From Pedobacter roseus (GTDB taxonomy: Bacteria > Bacteroidota > Bacteroidia > Sphingobacteriales > Sphingobacteriaceae), in contig NZ_CP060723.1 of the NCBI RefSeq assembly GCF_014395225.1, positions 4,464,001 to 4,528,000 on the forward strand: a stretch of DNA of 64,000 nt, given 5' to 3'. A program made the translations under genes and the position numbers. The stretch's first letter is position 1, and each line of letters opens with the position of its first letter. Below the pieces are notes generated by a model that saw nothing but the letters and a program-made list of their open reading frames with translations, ran no database searches and was not told the DNA's origin. Positions 61,432 to 64,000 of this stretch are shown one piece after another.

Positions 61432-62628
61432 TTACTTATTAACGGGATAAATGCCAATATGGTGTGAGCGCAACAGGTAAGCGCTCAAATCATTTTTACC
61501 GGCCTGCTGAAAAGTGATCAGTTTTGAGGGCTCTTTAGGCATGTGGCAATCGATGCAATTGGTGGTAAGCGATCCTTTTGCCAGAGTGGCCTGGCTGTGT
61601 TTTGTAGTTTGGTGACAACTGATGCAGCGCTGCGAATAAATAGTTAAGTTGCCTTTTATGCTTTCGTGTGTATTGTGACAGGATTGGCAAGTCATGGTTT
61701 CGCTTTTCCGGTAACAGTTGCTGCCCATTAACATGCTGGCCTGGTTGCCGTGTACATCGGGATTACCACCGCCGAAACCGACAAAATCCTGCTGATAGTA
61801 ATCATCTAAATTATCGCCCGGTTTAAAACCGAAAACCGATTTCTGGGTAACCAGGGTATTTCCGGAGTGACACACACTACAGGCATCCATCTTCTGTTTA
61901 CGGGATAGTTTTTTATAAATAGCGATGAATTTTGCTGATTTTTCTTCAGGGTTTTCGGTATGAAATACCACATGTTGTTTGCCGGGACCGTGGCAGCGCT
62001 CGCAATCGATACCATAAATTAAGGAACCTTTCTCCATTTCCTCGTCCATAACAAAGGCCGATTTTTGGGTCAGCTTTTTTTCTACATAAGAACCATGGCA
62101 TTCGAGACAGCGACTGGTTATGCCCCTGTCGTAATAAAATCTGTCACGTGGGAAACCCGGACTGATGGCCCAGTTCCGGATACCTGAAAAATATGATAAA
62201 GGCAGTTCATAAAGTTTTTTCCCCTGCCAATAAGCGTAAGTATAAGCCTTTTCGCCCGAACCGAACTGGATATCAAACTTTTGGGCACGCACTGCTTTAC
62301 CATCCTGGTAAGCCACCTGAAAGATACCGCTGTCTCTCTTTTCGATTACGACCTTTTGATGTGCATCAAATAAAAAATTGTTCGAATCAGCTGCAAAAAC
62401 TTTTAATAGCTGTGCATCCACCACAGGTTTAGAGGTTAAACCATGGGAGCTATGGGCATAAGACTGGGATAAATCTTTATGGCATTTTATACAGGTAGCG
62501 GCACCAGTGTAGGCTTCACCCCTGATGTCTTTGAGTAACTGATCGGCCACATTCATACATCTTGAAAGGACAATAATGACAATGGCCATTGCCCCTAAAA
62601 TAAGCAGGATTCGTTTTGTGCCTTTCAA
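61432..62628 (-). CDS. Multiheme c-type cytochrome (seven CXXCH motifs)
   Basis: The 398-residue protein has an N-terminal hydrophobic anchor (ILLILGAMAIVIIVLSRCMN) and seven heme-binding motifs: CIKCH, CLECH, CERCH, CSVCH, CQSCH, CISCH and CIDCH. The early block TGAATCIKCHKDLSQSYAHS and the late CHMPKEPSKL resemble the cytochrome c554/NrfA-like multiheme group, but the spacing of the first two hemes is wide. It would be periplasmic, tethered to the membrane, and transfer electrons. Nothing nearby (no nitrite or tetrathionate reductase) reveals the partner. It lies 14 bp past the GH5 gene's stop codon on the same strand. Confidence 0.9.
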   Translation of the reverse strand: MKGTKRILLILGAMAIVIIVLSRCMNVADQLLKDIRGEAYTGAATCIKCHKDLSQSYAHSSHGLTSKPVVDAQLLKVFAADSNNFLFDAHQKVVIEKRDSGIFQVAYQDGKAVRAQKFDIQFGSGEKAYTYAYWQGKKLYELPLSYFSGIRNWAISPGFPRDRFYYDRGITSRCLECHGSYVEKKLTQKSAFVMDEEMEKGSLIYGIDCERCHGPGKQHVVFHTENPEEKSAKFIAIYKKLSRKQKMDACSVCHSGNTLVTQKSVFGFKPGDNLDDYYQQDFVGFGGGNPDVHGNQASMLMGSNCYRKSETMTCQSCHNTHESIKGNLTIYSQRCISCHQTTKHSQATLAKGSLTTNCIDCHMPKEPSKLITFQQAGKNDLSAYLLRSHHIGIYPVNK

Positions 62629-62642
62629 GATGATATTTGGTT

Positions 62643-64000
62643 TTATTTTACGAACTGAATATAGCTAAAATTATAACCTCCTGTAGCGGCCAGTATTTTA
62701 ATTTTTTGTTTACCAGCCTTTAAAGTAATGTTTTTGATGTCGAAAGTCACAAACTTCTTTGCATCGCCCGTATTCGGAACAGCAACAGCCTTTGCCACTT
62801 CTTTATCATCAATTAAAATGGTTATCCTGCCCTCAGCATGATCGGCCGCGGCGTTAATTTTTAAGGTATAAACTCCTTTTTGCGCAACATTTACCGTGTA
62901 TTGCAACCATTCGCCATTTTCGATGTGGTTTACATAATACTTTTCGTAACTGATCGAATCTTTGGCAATATCAACTCCATCGTTGCGGTAAATCCTGCCC
63001 AGGTTTCCAGCCGACCTTTTTCCGGTTGAAACATGATAATCGGCCGTATCCGTATCGGAATAAGCAAAACCGTTTTTACCCAGGTCGTAATCTACCGCAT
63101 AAATAATGCTTTTATCTTTTATTACATTCGCTTTAAATGGCTTGGTTTCGTTGCTAAAAGGCTGACGGATCATGGCATCGATTACATCGCGGTGAATAAT
63201 GGTATTCTCCAGTTTCGAATAAATGGCCAGTTCCATTAAACCACTGTACACATTGCTGTCTTTAGGTTTATTTCCGCCATTGTTCATGTACCTCACCAAC
63301 GCATCGTAATTGGGATTTGATTTAATTTCCATCGGATTATTAGAACCGATTTTCTTTAACGGCCACCACGACCAGCCAATATTATTCTTTTCTAACAGGT
63401 GGATGGCATCGGTAAACCATACATTGGAGTTTTCTCCTGTCTCGCCCAACCAAACAGGAACATTTTGTTCATCGCGGGCTTTTATAATGTGTGCAATTGA
63501 TTTCTGATCGTTATAATTCCAGTATTTGTGGTAACTCAATACCATATTTTTATCCCAAAGTGGAAAAATACCATTATAATTATTGCCCCAACCATTTCCT
63601 TCTATGATGATGATGTGTTTTTGGTCAACTTCGCGGATGGCTTTAGTAATTTCGACCATTAATTTACGTAATGGTGCATTCGTTTTTTCTTTTGTCCCAT
63701 TTTTATCTTCTGTTGGATTTTCGAAACCATAATTCGGCTCGTTCAAAATGTCGTAAGCACCAATATATGGCTCGTTTTTATAACGTTCGGCCAGTTTTTT
63801 CCAAAGTGCAATGGTTTTTTGCTGATTGGCTTTACTATCCCATAAGTATGGTTTGGATGGATCGCGGTCGGCAATGTTCACATCATTTCCCTGTCCGCCG
63901 GGTGCCGCATGTAAATCTAAAATCAAATACATTTTATTGGCTTTACACCAGGCCAAAAGGCTATCGGTTAAAGCGAAACCTTTCTCCAGCCAGGTATTCT
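62643..64000 (-). CDS. Glycoside hydrolase family 5 with C-terminal CBM-like domain (5' end outside window)
   Basis: The frame is open to the right edge, so the N-terminus lies beyond the window; an internal TTG at 63954-63956 is not the start. The upstream codons read NTWLEKGFALTDSLLAWCKA, which is family-like. GH5 landmarks: LILDLHAAPGGQGND, the acid/base glutamate in YDILNEPNYGF, and the nucleophile glutamate in VWLGETGENSNVW. After the catalytic barrel (to about 240 residues from the visible edge) is a beta-domain with GFAYSDTDTADYH and NGEWLQYTVNVAQKGVYTLKI, like CBM6-type modules. The product probably cuts beta-glucans or mannans. It precedes the cytochrome gene by 14 bp. Confidence 0.93.
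   Translation of the reverse strand, partial: NTWLEKGFALTDSLLAWCKANKMYLILDLHAAPGGQGNDVNIADRDPSKPYLWDSKANQQKTIALWKKLAERYKNEPYIGAYDILNEPNYGFENPTEDKNGTKEKTNAPLRKLMVEITKAIREVDQKHIIIIEGNGWGNNYNGIFPLWDKNMVLSYHKYWNYNDQKSIAHIIKARDEQNVPVWLGETGENSNVWFTDAIHLLEKNNIGWSWWPLKKIGSNNPMEIKSNPNYDALVRYMNNGGNKPKDSNVYSGLMELAIYSKLENTIIHRDVIDAMIRQPFSNETKPFKANVIKDKSIIYAVDYDLGKNGFAYSDTDTADYHVSTGKRSAGNLGRIYRNDGVDIAKDSISYEKYYVNHIENGEWLQYTVNVAQKGVYTLKINAAADHAEGRITILIDDKEVAKAVAVPNTGDAKKFVTFDIKNITLKAGKQKIKILAATGGYNFSYIQFVK

Noticed and set aside
63954..63956. TTG as the start of the GH5 gene
   Set aside because: The frame stays open and family-like to the window edge, so the true start lies outside.

Overview
The window looks like chromosomal DNA of a Bacteroidota member close to Pedobacter (Sphingobacteriaceae). 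The evidence is AT-rich DNA, several TonB-dependent outer-membrane receptors including one SusC/SusD pair, many short lipoproteins, LytS/LytTR signalling, a Bacteroidota-type promoter (TTGA-N19-TACTTTTG) ahead of rpsL, and many small interspersed repeats. The genus is an inference from protein style and was not tested by a search.

Layout. 1-1.6 kb: the str operon, rpsL-rpsG-fusA, on the minus strand, with fusA cut by the window edge. 2.1-12.5 kb: a minus-strand block for sulfur-group chemistry. A CHR-family transporter, a PAPS-type sulfotransferase, CysQ and CysC form one tight operon. It is followed by SusC, SusD, an arylsulfate-sulfotransferase-like lipoprotein and a small lipoprotein. 12.9-22 kb: an outer-membrane beta-barrel protein, small lipoproteins, a VF530 protein, a methyltransferase, a RidA protein, an M1 aminopeptidase broken by one base, a carboxypeptidase-regulatory-domain protein and an ArsC/Spx-like protein. 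22-25 kb: a LytS-type kinase and a LytTR regulator separated by REP-like inverted repeats and a small GIY-YIG gene. 25.5-33.1 kb: a 2115-residue alpha-2-macroglobulin with a SusC-like signature inside it, then ribH, a 40-residue lipoprotein and a YtxJ/BrxC-like bacilliredoxin. 33.2-34.1 kb: a seven-copy tandem array of a ~93-bp unit built almost wholly of palindromes. 34.2-46 kb: mqo, hypothetical lipoproteins, a VOC protein, msrA, a 2OG-Fe(II) oxygenase, a TPR protein, a GH3_C-like/beta-lactamase gene broken by one base, and an amidohydrolase. 46.1-48 kb: a ~123-bp tandem array, a membrane XRE regulator, an 11-unit 21-bp minisatellite and further interspersed repeats. 48.1-52.9 kb: mutL, two rhomboids and an EEP-family protein. 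53.4-64 kb: a nitroreductase, a large macroglobulin/plug-like protein, a 2-hydroxyacid dehydrogenase, a TonB receptor/DUF4249 pair, a seven-heme cytochrome and a partial GH5 glycosidase.

The two most striking items are the sulfation/sulfate-transfer block at 2-12.5 kb and the unusual repeat content: three tandem arrays, two of them with dimeric higher-order structure, plus REPIN-like repeats beside a GIY-YIG nuclease gene. Both broken genes lack one G in a short G tract, which points either to base-calling error or to slippage. No tRNA, rRNA, CRISPR array, insertion-sequence transposase or prophage was recognised.
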